A stretch of 64,000 nucleotides of DNA from Acholoe squamosa (taxonomy: Eukaryota; Annelida; Polychaeta; Phyllodocida; Polynoidae). Under the pieces are notes generated by a model, which was not told the origin of the DNA, did not search any database, and saw nothing but the letters and a program-made list of their open reading frames with translations. The stretch is taken from assembly GCA_949317995.1 (NCBI GenBank), contig OX439038.1:4420001-4484000 (forward strand). Reading direction: 5' to 3'. The first letter of the stretch is position 1. Each line of letters begins with the position of its first letter. Shown piece after piece: positions 9,601 through 16,264 of this stretch. A program made the translations under genes and the position numbers.

Positions 9601-10804
9601 AAGGTTCATTCTCACCAGTGTCAATCGTATGCAGTACTTTATCGGTACGCCCCAATTGTTCACTCGGTGCTGCAAAAGCTTTACGGTACTTGTACAACAA
9701 GTCAGTTAGAGCTTCACGTTGTTCATCACTTTCTACATGGCTTTCGGCTACTAGAGTGTCTAGTTCCGGGCTCCTTTCGGGTGAGGAAGGGGCTCCGGGT
9801 GCCGAAACATGTTTACAGTCTTCTATCAATTCGGATAAGACAACCGATCCAAGGATCGTATCCTTCTGTACATAGACAGTCTTGTTACCGGTATTGGATA
9901 TAGGAACCACCGTCCAAGCAGCGTTAGCTACTAGAACATCAGCGGATTCCAATCCGATACTTGACAACATGGCCATGTCTGGCTCTACAACTCCAGTTTT
10001 TCCTGAAAACTGTCTGTCCGCTCGACATAAGACATCACAGGCTGTGCCTGGTGGTATCTTAACAGTCTGGGCTACACTGGCTACACTGCTTACTTGCCTA
10101 AGTACACATTGTACTTCGAGATGGTACGGGTCTCTCACTTCCAATATTCCCCTCTGGGAATCTAACCTTGCTCCATATAATGCAGCAAAATCCAGACCGA
10201 GTATACCATCATCCGCGATGTTCGCCACAGTAGGGGTAAGGATGAAGTCCTTATCTTCCTGTAGACTGAACCTCATACATGTTCTACCGAACGTTTGTAT
10301 CATGCTACCGTCGGCCGTACGAGCATTTCCTTCCGTTGTGAAAGTTTCATGATTCGTAGGCAAAAGATCGTAGAATCTCTTAGCAATACAGGAGTGGCTA
10401 GCACCCGTATCGACAAGAAACTCAGCGGATCTACCACTCACAGATACAACTGCGTACCACCTCCTACCTTTCAAGTAGGTAGGACTACTTGCATACTTAG
10501 CAAGTTCCGTCTTAGCGCCGAGGTCAAATCCACATCCCTTTAAGAATTCGAGACAAGGATGACCCGGGGGGAACTGGGCACACCCCACCCTGGCCAACTC
10601 ATTGGCCGCTCCCTCTGGACTGATATCGGGTTTCCCCTCTGTGTTCTTCTGCCGGTTCTTGACACCTGGTGTACTATCAGTCTCCCCAGCCTCATGAGTA
10701 AGGAACTGATCAGGCTCCTTAGCTTCACTGCTGGGCGAAATCGCTAGAGGATTCTTGCCAGTACCGCAAGCTGCGATAGGCTGGCAGTCATGGCAATCAC
10801 TCAC
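6611..10804 (-). CDS. pol: Pol polyprotein of the Gypsy element: protease, reverse transcriptase, RNase H, integrase
   Basis: About 1,397 aa counted from a GTG at 10804; the frame is open back to 10870, so the product is probably made as a Gag-Pol fusion. Seen in order: aspartic protease FLVDTGASHSC (about residue 130); RT with QYNVMPFGLCNAPATF and the catalytic YLDDVIVFG (about 551); RNase H starting LDTDASNESIGAAL (about 700); integrase zinc module H-H-C-C (CHGHRTSGHFG...CPECC, about 950-990); the DDE core with VDIISG, HSDQGREF and GQVERFNRTL (about 1015-1110); then a GPFTITQV module and a basic C-terminus (KRKGPSKAKKTLEKA). No chromodomain is recognised. All catalytic residues seen are intact, so the copy looks functional. 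Confidence 0.95.
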   Translation of the reverse strand: MSDCHDCQPIAACGTGKNPLAISPSSEAKEPDQFLTHEAGETDSTPGVKNRQKNTEGKPDISPEGAANELARVGCAQFPPGHPCLEFLKGCGFDLGAKTELAKYASSPTYLKGRRWYAVVSVSGRSAEFLVDTGASHSCIAKRFYDLLPTNHETFTTEGNARTADGSMIQTFGRTCMRFSLQEDKDFILTPTVANIADDGILGLDFAALYGARLDSQRGILEVRDPYHLEVQCVLRQVSSVASVAQTVKIPPGTACDVLCRADRQFSGKTGVVEPDMAMLSSIGLESADVLVANAAWTVVPISNTGNKTVYVQKDTILGSVVLSELIEDCKHVSAPGAPSSPERSPELDTLVAESHVESDEQREALTDLLYKYRKAFAAPSEQLGRTDKVLHTIDTGENEPFKIPYRRLPLAKKKVAEEEIAKMLEQDVIIPSTSPWSSPVCMVTKKDGSIRFCIDYRKLNGMTKKNSYPLPRIDETIDSLGGKQWYCSLDLQSGYWQVGMHPKDMEKTAFSSHIGLFQYNVMPFGLCNAPATFEAMMETLLSDLLWKKCLVYLDDVIVFGKTYEECLENLGMVLERIITNGLKLKPKKCDLFKRSINYLGRIISNEGIKADPEKLDAVSNWQAPTNAKEVRSFLGFCSYYRDFIPGYSRVAFPIQSLSHWTPGIRKERFPWGPEQDEAFMKIKDLFAITPVLRYPTENDHFILDTDASNESIGAALSQVQDGVEVPIAFASNTLSKSQRNYCTTKRELLAVVVYTKKFKHFLWGSDFTLRTDHSSLRWLLNFKDAEGMIGRWLAHLSEFGLNHSQIEHRAGAKHLNADALSRIPVRKCANAECTDCGAHNAVLAGVRVPFETHPEHVLNWSLETIRQFQKSDAVTSRLIKFLNQGICPPRPVVSLENREMRRFLAQWAELKVRDGILFRWKNHSNRNKTLQVVIPSAMRRDIMYFCHGHRTSGHFGKKRSLERLTRRYYWPGMSTDLTRWVETCPECCKNKPGPGLGKLPLSQELFGVRFARIAVDIISGIPPTPGGNTCMMVVSDYYTKYTRVFPLPDHKAVTCAMAFVKGWVLHLGVPLMLHSDQGREFESSLWQEMCNCLAICKTRTNPYRPQSDGQVERFNRTLIQVLKSLVNEQMDDWDEQCEFVVHAYNGTVHSSTNCSPNLLVFGEDLIMPADLVFGVIRMNPEAPCQVMFVESLRDNFKQAYERVRDELQKTARWQKVGYDTGLKARFFNLGDRVLRLHQPLANLKLASNWDGPFTITQVISDCTVIIKSQLGKCYKSNVARLRPWRGRDTSTEMYGDGLLEVMEQSRVKQLEVVPTRKRGPGRPRKVADPKRVVPPVVTSGKQGKIQKVSAGAGKNKRKGPSKAKKTLEKALMDTRSIKEASKPLRRSPRLLQTAVT

Positions 10805-10842
10805 TCTGGGGGTAATCCGGTTGCCATTGTGGACACCCCCTC

Positions 10843-10870
10843 TCAGTTTTCCTTCTTCACTGAGTCCTCC
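10843..10870 (-). promoter_or_regulatory. Gag-Pol frameshift window (-1)
   Basis: The pol frame is open from just after a TAA at 10871-10873, while gag ends at 10843, giving a 28-nt overlap. Pol is in the -1 frame relative to gag. The overlap ends AAG GAA AAC TGA; the GGAAAAC heptamer (10846-10852) permits A-site re-pairing but has a P-site mismatch, so it is an imperfect slippery site. Internal initiation at the GTG near 10804 is an alternative but less likely. Confidence 0.5.
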
Positions 10871-13584
10871 TTACCCGGATTGCTCCGGTAACGAGTGTTT
10901 CTATAAACTGGCTTATCTGCCTCACACTCGGCAGCATAATGCCCAGTTTCCTGACATCGGAAGCATGTCACAACAGTCCTATCAGGCTTAGGCCTCCTAA
11001 GATTTTCAGTAATCTTCTTTACCAAATTGTTAACCAGGTCCTCTGATAAAGAAGGACCCGTCGTGGGTTTGGTATCGGGTTGAGTCACAGGAGGTTTAGA
11101 AGTGATCACTTTCTCCTTGACGTAACCCGGTTTCTTTCCCCAGTTCCGGTTGTACCGGGGGTTCCCTTGGCCAATGGCCCCAACGTTTTCATCTTCGTCA
11201 GGTTCCCCTGATTCGGATGAATCGGTTTCGGGTATTCCCTCCGGGATTATCATTGCTGACATCCGTTGGGGTACCTTCCCGGCAAAGATACGGGCCTTTC
11301 GATCATAATGATCTAGGGACTGGAACAAATCTGTCAAAGAGGCATCATTCTTCCAAGCTTCACAGGCTACTGTCCTGTGTTCTTGATTCCGCAATCCTTC
11401 AATGAATTGTTTAAACATCTCATCTAGGAAGCATTCATCATCTAGTCTCCATTGAGGTCTGGCTTTATGCAATAGTCGTTGACATTCTAAGCCGAACACT
11501 TTGGCAGACTCCTTGGGCTTCTGTGTTCTTTTAGTGAACGTCAGCCAAGGGTCTTCTCCAACTATATTCCCATATAAATATGAAGCAATCTCTATGAGTT
11601 CATCATACTTCATATGGGCTGAGAGTCCTGTTATTTGAGAATCTCTCCATTGTTCCACGGCTCCTTTTCCGTCGCCTTCCTTTAACCAGCATACTAAATA
11701 AGGCAGAGCTTCCGCTTTACCCCATCCATTGCAGTTAAAGACATCCGCGCAGCCTTGATACTCCTCCTTCCAAGGGTTCTTGGCATTAAAGGGGGTAGGT
11801 ATCTTAGCTACTCTACGAGCCGGATTCGTGGATCCAGTAAGGGTTAAACCCTTACTCCATTCCATGATCTCCGTATCGTCCAGACCTTGATTGTAACAAT
11901 CAACACCTAAGTTAGCAATCGCTGCATTAGAATCATGCAGCGCTTGTAACCCTGGAGAAAGAGATACTCGGCGACTGAGTCTCTTTTTCCTTGGAGGATT
12001 CGTACCATAAGTACTTCCAAAGCCTCCGGATGGTGGTCCTCCTCCACCTCCTGATCCCCCTGCTCCGTATGGAGGCACCTGTGAAAAGGTGTATCCACTG
12101 GTTTGGGGAGCCGGCCCTGGACCATTGGTGGGTTGTGTATTTCCACCAAAGCTAAAGAAACCACTATTGGGATTAGTGTTTCCTCCTGTTCCATACGACT
12201 GATTTCCATTATTGAAACCAGTCCCACTGGCAGAGGGTCTGCTCCTGGAACGATCGCTTGAGGGTCCGGATCCTTGATCACATCCGGATTGCCCCCCAGC
12301 TGTACTGGAACCTCCGGGTGCTCGTCCGGTTGTTCCTCCGGACGTGTTCCGGGTGTTACCATTGGACGGATTCGTTCCTGTTTGGGACTGATTCCATCCA
12401 TACTGGGCATACGGGCCATTTGGTCCCCCTAAAGGTGACTGTTGTGGCCATCCGCCGTCAAAGGTGGAGCTTCCTGCCGAGCGGCTTTGTTTAGCTCCAC
12501 TCGCAGAATTATCCCCTTTATTTCCCGTACCTAGACCAAGAGGTATAGAGGTATTATCTGTAAATCTAACCTGATGACTCTTTACTCCTTCATAACGAGG
12601 TACAGTTGTCTCTGTTACCCCGTCATTGCCCCTCAAAGAGAACATCTGGTTACTTGTCGTGTTTAGGGCAAATCCTGAAACAGTGAAGTCTGATTCAAGA
12701 GTGCCTACTGCACGACCAGTATCTTCTAGATACTTTGACATCTGGATAGCTTTAGCCTCCAGTTCGGAATAATCATCCATCATTTTAGTCTGTTTAACAG
12801 CCAAATCTGTGGATTCGCGTATCAATTGATCTTTGAGTTTTTCATGCTCATCGGTCTGTTTTTGGTACGTTTCCCGAGCATCTTTGAAGGCTGATTCTAT
12901 TTTCTTCAGCTCTTCTTGATACTTGCCGTAGGCCGATTGAGTTGAATTTAACTCTTGTTTAGTTCTATTCAACTCATCATACGAGGCTCTGTATTCCAGA
13001 TCCGCCGTATATAGTGCATCACGATACTGTTCGTGCAGGAGTTGAAAATCTTGCTTTTCTTTCTCCATCTGATCCAACAACAATTGTTGTTGGCGTCTAC
13101 AACTCTGATCGTAATCGAGACGTTCCGATATCAACTGTTTGTTTTCAGTCAGAATCTTGTCTCGGGTTCCGGTCAGTGTAATAAGATCCTTCTGGATCTT
13201 CTCGTATTCAGCTCTCATGTCTTCAAGCTCGTCCATTTTGTTCTTTTCGAATCCACATTTTTGGTGTTTAATTCGAGAACTGTATGGAGTTTCAAACATA
13301 CCTGCACTAGGCTTTGGTACCTCAAATGGTAATTTACCAAATTGAGCAGTACTTTTATGCATTGGTGCAGGTTTCGAAGTACCTCCTGGCATGAATAAGG
13401 AGTCTCCAAATTCATCCAGTTCATGATGTAAGTTTCTTCTTACATCTTCTAACCCATCAGGGTAGTGTTCTAGTGGATCCCTCCACTCCGTACCTTGGGG
13501 TGGTGACTTGATTTCACCATCCTCCATCGGGGAGTCTAGCTCACGATTTGAGCCATTTCCCCTAACTGGGCTCAGCTCAGTCAT
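10843..13584 (-). CDS. gag: Gag polyprotein of the Gypsy element (913 aa)
   Basis: It starts at an ATG 44 bases inside the 5' LTR. Order of regions: a charged N-terminus; a long heptad-rich coiled coil (about residues 115-285) full of K/E/Q/L; a Gly/Asn/Ser/Pro-rich low-complexity stretch with a Gly run (about 340-540); a retrotransposon capsid-like domain (about 580-770) containing GWGKAEALPYLVCWL and VFGLECQRLLHKARP; and one CCHC zinc knuckle CFRCQETGHYAAEC near residue 880, which binds nucleic acid. The product should assemble the cytoplasmic particle. At 913 aa it is far longer than typical Gypsy Gag because of the coiled coil and disordered insert. The stop lies 28 nt inside the pol-frame overlap, which suggests programmed frameshifting to Pol. 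Confidence 0.9.
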   Translation of the reverse strand: MTELSPVRGNGSNRELDSPMEDGEIKSPPQGTEWRDPLEHYPDGLEDVRRNLHHELDEFGDSLFMPGGTSKPAPMHKSTAQFGKLPFEVPKPSAGMFETPYSSRIKHQKCGFEKNKMDELEDMRAEYEKIQKDLITLTGTRDKILTENKQLISERLDYDQSCRRQQQLLLDQMEKEKQDFQLLHEQYRDALYTADLEYRASYDELNRTKQELNSTQSAYGKYQEELKKIESAFKDARETYQKQTDEHEKLKDQLIRESTDLAVKQTKMMDDYSELEAKAIQMSKYLEDTGRAVGTLESDFTVSGFALNTTSNQMFSLRGNDGVTETTVPRYEGVKSHQVRFTDNTSIPLGLGTGNKGDNSASGAKQSRSAGSSTFDGGWPQQSPLGGPNGPYAQYGWNQSQTGTNPSNGNTRNTSGGTTGRAPGGSSTAGGQSGCDQGSGPSSDRSRSRPSASGTGFNNGNQSYGTGGNTNPNSGFFSFGGNTQPTNGPGPAPQTSGYTFSQVPPYGAGGSGGGGGPPSGGFGSTYGTNPPRKKRLSRRVSLSPGLQALHDSNAAIANLGVDCYNQGLDDTEIMEWSKGLTLTGSTNPARRVAKIPTPFNAKNPWKEEYQGCADVFNCNGWGKAEALPYLVCWLKEGDGKGAVEQWRDSQITGLSAHMKYDELIEIASYLYGNIVGEDPWLTFTKRTQKPKESAKVFGLECQRLLHKARPQWRLDDECFLDEMFKQFIEGLRNQEHRTVACEAWKNDASLTDLFQSLDHYDRKARIFAGKVPQRMSAMIIPEGIPETDSSESGEPDEDENVGAIGQGNPRYNRNWGKKPGYVKEKVITSKPPVTQPDTKPTTGPSLSEDLVNNLVKKITENLRRPKPDRTVVTCFRCQETGHYAAECEADKPVYRNTRYRSNPGKEDSVKKEN

Positions 13585-13608
13585 TTCTGACTGCGCTTAC
13601 CCGAAGAC

Positions 13609-13626
13609 CAACTGGTCACGGCACCA
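13609..13626 (-). promoter_or_regulatory. Primer-binding site candidate
   Basis: One base inside the 5' LTR end, the minus strand reads TGGTGCCGTGACCAGT. It begins with TGG, as expected for pairing with a tRNA 3' CCA end. I do not assign the tRNA. Confidence 0.6.
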
Positions 13627-13627
13627 G

Positions 13628-14045
13628 TGTAGTGGTTCGTCTCGTTAAGTTAGATTAAATCATAACGAAGAGAGAGAAAAGTTTCCGGGTAGGCAACCGA
13701 GCTTTTATTTCAGAGCTTGCGTTACATACGATCACAGCCTCAGAGGACTACATGCTGCTAGTGCATTCGGTTACCCTTTCGGGTAACAACCTGGTTGAGC
13801 AGTGGGTAAACCACTACTGAGGAACCTAGGGCTAGGACCAGCCTTATATAGGGGAAAAGCCCGCGAAACTCAGACCGGCCACGTGACGTGTGGCGGACGA
13901 GTGGTAGGCCCCCTGGTGTAGTGGATACGAACCCAGAGGCAGGTGCTGCCACCTGCCATCCGGATTCCCCCACCACACCCGAAGGACCTAGGTCTGAGTC
14001 TCACGGGTGCATGAACGTTAAAGTGTAAAATACCATACCCCTACA
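13628..14045 (-). repeat. 5' LTR of the Gypsy element
   Basis: This is the promoter-bearing copy for the minus-strand element: same length and ends as the other LTR. It abuts the TTTG target copy at 14046-14049. Its boundary truncates the integrase ORF, whose apparent C-terminus inside the LTR is an artefact of the insertion. Confidence 0.95.
13843..13893 (-). promoter_or_regulatory. LTR core promoter: TATA box plus composite E-box/CRE-like site
   Basis: On the minus strand CTATATAAGG lies at 13843-13852. About 27 bases upstream is the near-palindrome CCACGTGACGTGTGG (13879-13893), which combines a CACGTG E-box with TGACGT, a CRE-type half site. The same sequence is in the other LTR (866-875 and 902-916). 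Binding of any factor is inference from the motifs. Confidence 0.55.
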
Positions 14046-14049
14046 TTTG
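14046..14049. other. Target-site duplication, right copy (TTTG)
   Basis: Second copy of the TTTG target, flanking the 5' LTR inside the integrase codons for the segment just after the conserved helix. Confidence 0.85.
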
Positions 14050-14756
14050 TTTGACTTATTAACAGAAGAAGGTTTGATACCTATAGTTCTATGTTCACTA
14101 TGGTTGTAACCATGAACTAATTTTGGTAGAACATCAATATATCTCAGACTGTTTTTATAGGTAAGATATTTGTATATTTTGTCTTGTATTGTACGATTGA
14201 ACCTTTCTACTATAGCACTTTTAGTGTCTTGAGAAGTGCTGAAGTATTTTATGTTATTTTCTTTTAAAAATGTCCTGAAAACACCTTTGAATTCACTTCC
14301 TTCATCAAATTGTATCAATCTAGGTTTTACTTTACTTTTCAACAAAATTTTTTTGAAAGCTTTCAAAGCACTGCTTGTAGTTTTGTCTAGCATAGGTTCT
14401 ACATAAGCAACGCGTGAAAAACAATCTATGCAGGCTAACAAATACTTAACTCCATCGTTTTCTTCTTTTATATTGTAAACACTGATCAAATCTATTTGTC
14501 ATTGATCATTTATACCTTTAACAACAGTTTTTCTTCGAAGAAACTTATACTTTATTTTCTTGTGTGAAGTATAAGTTCTTGTGTTGCGAAGAAAAGAGAC
14601 AACATTTTTCTTGGTTATTTCTTTGTTTATTTTCATTGCTGCTTTGTATAATTTTATCACAGAAGAAAAAGACGCTGGATGTGAAGGTGAAAAATATATT
14701 TTCTTTAATGTTTCTTCTTTTTTCATTTTGAAAAAAAAATAAGAAGAAAACTTCAA
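14046..14756 (-). pseudogene. Polinton-type integrase, N-terminal and catalytic part (nonsense mutation and LTR insertion)
   Basis: The start MKFSSYFFFKMKKEE lies at 14756. The segment to 14499 matches the Polinton integrase N-terminal region (YFSPSHPASFSSVIKLYKAA, RNTRTYTSHKKIKYKF, KGINDQ). The frame is then cut by a TGA at 14496-14498, at the position where these proteins have a conserved Trp (DQ-W-Q-x-DL). The DDE core follows in the same frame: QIDLISVYN, IQFDEGSEFKG and IVERFNRT, with 32 residues between the second Asp and the Glu. The segment ends where the LTR is inserted; the rest is at 383-650. Such integrases insert the viral genome into host DNA. This copy cannot make the whole protein by normal decoding. 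Confidence 0.88.
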
Positions 14757-15313
14757 AGAGGAAATAGTTCGAAACGTTTGACAGAGCTAGATGTATGAAC
14801 AGTACAAGATTCAAGCAGCTTAGGAAGTTTCAGCTTAGGAAGTTTCATAGACTATCTCAGCATGTTATGAAATGTTTGTATGAAAATGAATGATATGTTT
14901 CCTTGAAGATGAATGACATGACTTTCCAGTACGCAATAAAATGGAAATCCGATATGCTTTCGTTCTAAAGTTAAAGGTAGATGCGTGTGCACAAGGTTAA
15001 AGAACGATGCATATAATCACGTGATTTTACTCCATTTCTGAGCAAGGAAAGTCATTAGTATTGTCATGATAACATGTGACCTGAGTTGAAACCACAGCCT
15101 TTTATTAGTGCAGTCCGCTAAGGACCCTGCTCTCAAAACTAAGCCACATGTTCTAAGTTTGCGGTTATCCGTGAAACAAAAAAATAAAAGGAATATCAGC
15201 TTATTCCAAAGCATTTATGTTAGTGAACACAGGGACATAACCTTCAGGCAGTTTAAAGTAGTGAACGTTTCCCCCTGCCATCTTTATCATATCAGATTTC
15301 ACTGCTTCTGATT
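14757..15313. other. Intergenic gap in the viral block
   Basis: About 560 AT-rich bases between the integrase and the zinc-ribbon gene. A short direct repeat CAGCTTAGGAAGTTTCA lies around 14816-14850. I see no supported gene. Confidence 0.4.
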
Positions 15314-15796
15314 TCAGCAAAGTTTTCTTCGTAGCTGCTCTCTTAACAGGAACTTTTTTTCTTTTGTAGAAGAAGAAACATTTTTTTTCTTGCCTTTGTT
15401 GAGGTCTTTTTCGTGTTCCTTTCTGAGACCTTCTTCTTCATTGGAGAGAGTGACTCTTCTTCTCTTGTTCTTTGGTTGATTTTCATTTTCACTTTCTGCG
15501 ACGGGTGATGAAGTTGCTTTCTCTTCTTCTGATTCTTCTGAGCTTGTTACATCTGACTCACTGCTTCTTGTGTCAACGAGCTTAGACGACTTGGCTTTGT
15601 TTCTGATTTTTTCTTTCATATATTTTGTGTGACATGAATTGCATCTTAAATGATTTTCATCTGATGAGAAGAAATGAACAGAATGAAAAGGTTTGTGGCA
15701 TCTTATGCATTCTTGAACCATGGCTTGCTCACATTTTTCACAATATTTTTTGTTTTGAACTATCTTCCCCTTTCTTCCACAATATTCACATTTCAT
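15314..15796 (-). CDS. Small Cys-rich zinc-ribbon protein of the viral element (160 aa)
   Basis: Begins MKCEYCGRKGKIVQNKKYC and has four CxxC pairs within the first 70 residues (CEYC, CEKC, CIRC with H, CNSC), consistent with two treble-clef or zinc-ribbon modules. The strand FHSVHFFSSDENHLRCNSC is like one I associate with small Polinton proteins. The C-terminal half is a charged, Ser/Glu- then Lys-rich tail with the basic patch KNKRRRVTL, possibly nuclear. It lies between integrase and polymerase on the same strand. The frame is intact. The function is unknown; nucleic-acid binding is inference. Confidence 0.65.
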   Translation of the reverse strand: MKCEYCGRKGKIVQNKKYCEKCEQAMVQECIRCHKPFHSVHFFSSDENHLRCNSCHTKYMKEKIRNKAKSSKLVDTRSSESDVTSSEESEEEKATSSPVAESENENQPKNKRRRVTLSNEEEGLRKEHEKDLNKGKKKNVSSSTKEKKFLLREQLRRKLC

Positions 15797-15944
15797 TTTG
15801 TAAAAGTGCAGGTAGCGGTTGCAGGTTTCCTAAGAATAGAAAGCTTGTTTGGCTTTATGTCTGAAGATTATTTGCTAGCACAGTTGATGAACAGAAGGTA
15901 AGATGCTTGAACACATACGAGTTAAGCTTATCTCAGGTTTATTT

Positions 15945-16253
15945 TCAGTCACTTTCAGTGTCACTTGTGGCCATCTTATCGTCTTCACTGCTACTGTCGC
16001 TGAGAGATTTTCTTTTCTTTTTGTTTCTTTTTTCTCCCTTGGTCCCCTCACTTAGTTTTTTGACTTCTTCTATTTTCTTGTTTATTTTGTTTCTCAGCTT
16101 GAACAGCAAGTCATACTCTTCCTTGGAAAGAGAAATACTCTTGTCTTTGATTAAGTCGTTGAAATGCAAATAAATTTTTCCATTGAATTTACTTATGTCT
16201 ATGCGTTTTCTTTTCCCAAAAGCAATGGTAGGATGCTTGCCTGACTTATTCAT
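15945..16253 (-). CDS. PC4-like (transcriptional coactivator p15 fold) small protein
   Basis: The first in-frame ATG is at 16253 (MNKSGKHPTIAFG). Residues about 10-60 read FGKRKRIDISKFNGKIYLHF then KDKSISLSKEEYDLLFKL. This is the PC4 pattern: basic strand, 'fGKvylhf' strand, then a 'GISL..eqw..L' turn and helix; PC4 binds single-stranded DNA. The remainder is a Lys-rich then Ser/Asp-rich tail (SLSDSSSEDDK). It follows the polymerase closely, with the polymerase stop at 16265, 11 bases upstream of the ATG, suggesting a shared transcript. It could act in replication or late transcription. Family call from pattern only. Confidence 0.55.
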   Translation of the reverse strand: MNKSGKHPTIAFGKRKRIDISKFNGKIYLHFNDLIKDKSISLSKEEYDLLFKLRNKINKKIEEVKKLSEGTKGEKRNKKKRKSLSDSSSEDDKMATSDTESD

Positions 16254-16264
16254 TTTCAGGTTTT

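Larger units (their letters stand above)
651..14045 (-). mobile_element. Complete Ty3/Gypsy (Metaviridae-type) LTR retrotransposon, 13.4 kb, inserted in the viral integrase
   Basis: Seen: two direct 418-bp terminal repeats with TG...CA ends (651-1068 and 13628-14045), a primer-binding-site candidate beside the upstream LTR, a purine tract beside the downstream LTR, and TTTG target duplications on both sides. Internal order on the minus strand is gag, pol (protease-RT-RNase H-integrase), ORF3, ORF4 and a 1.3-kb noncoding tail. Integrase downstream of RNase H gives the Gypsy order. The LTRs read as identical by eye and the long ORFs are open, so insertion appears recent and the copy possibly active. 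At 13.4 kb it is long for the group because of the two extra ORFs. It is clearly richer in G+C than the AT-rich viral DNA around it. Confidence 0.93.

Noticed and set aside
11907..12419. 170-codon minus-strand frame within gag
   Set aside because: Shadow of the Gly/Pro-rich gag low-complexity region in another frame.
14001..14045. Integrase C-terminus running into the LTR
   Set aside because: The last 15 codons of that open frame are LTR sequence; the true continuation is at 383-650.
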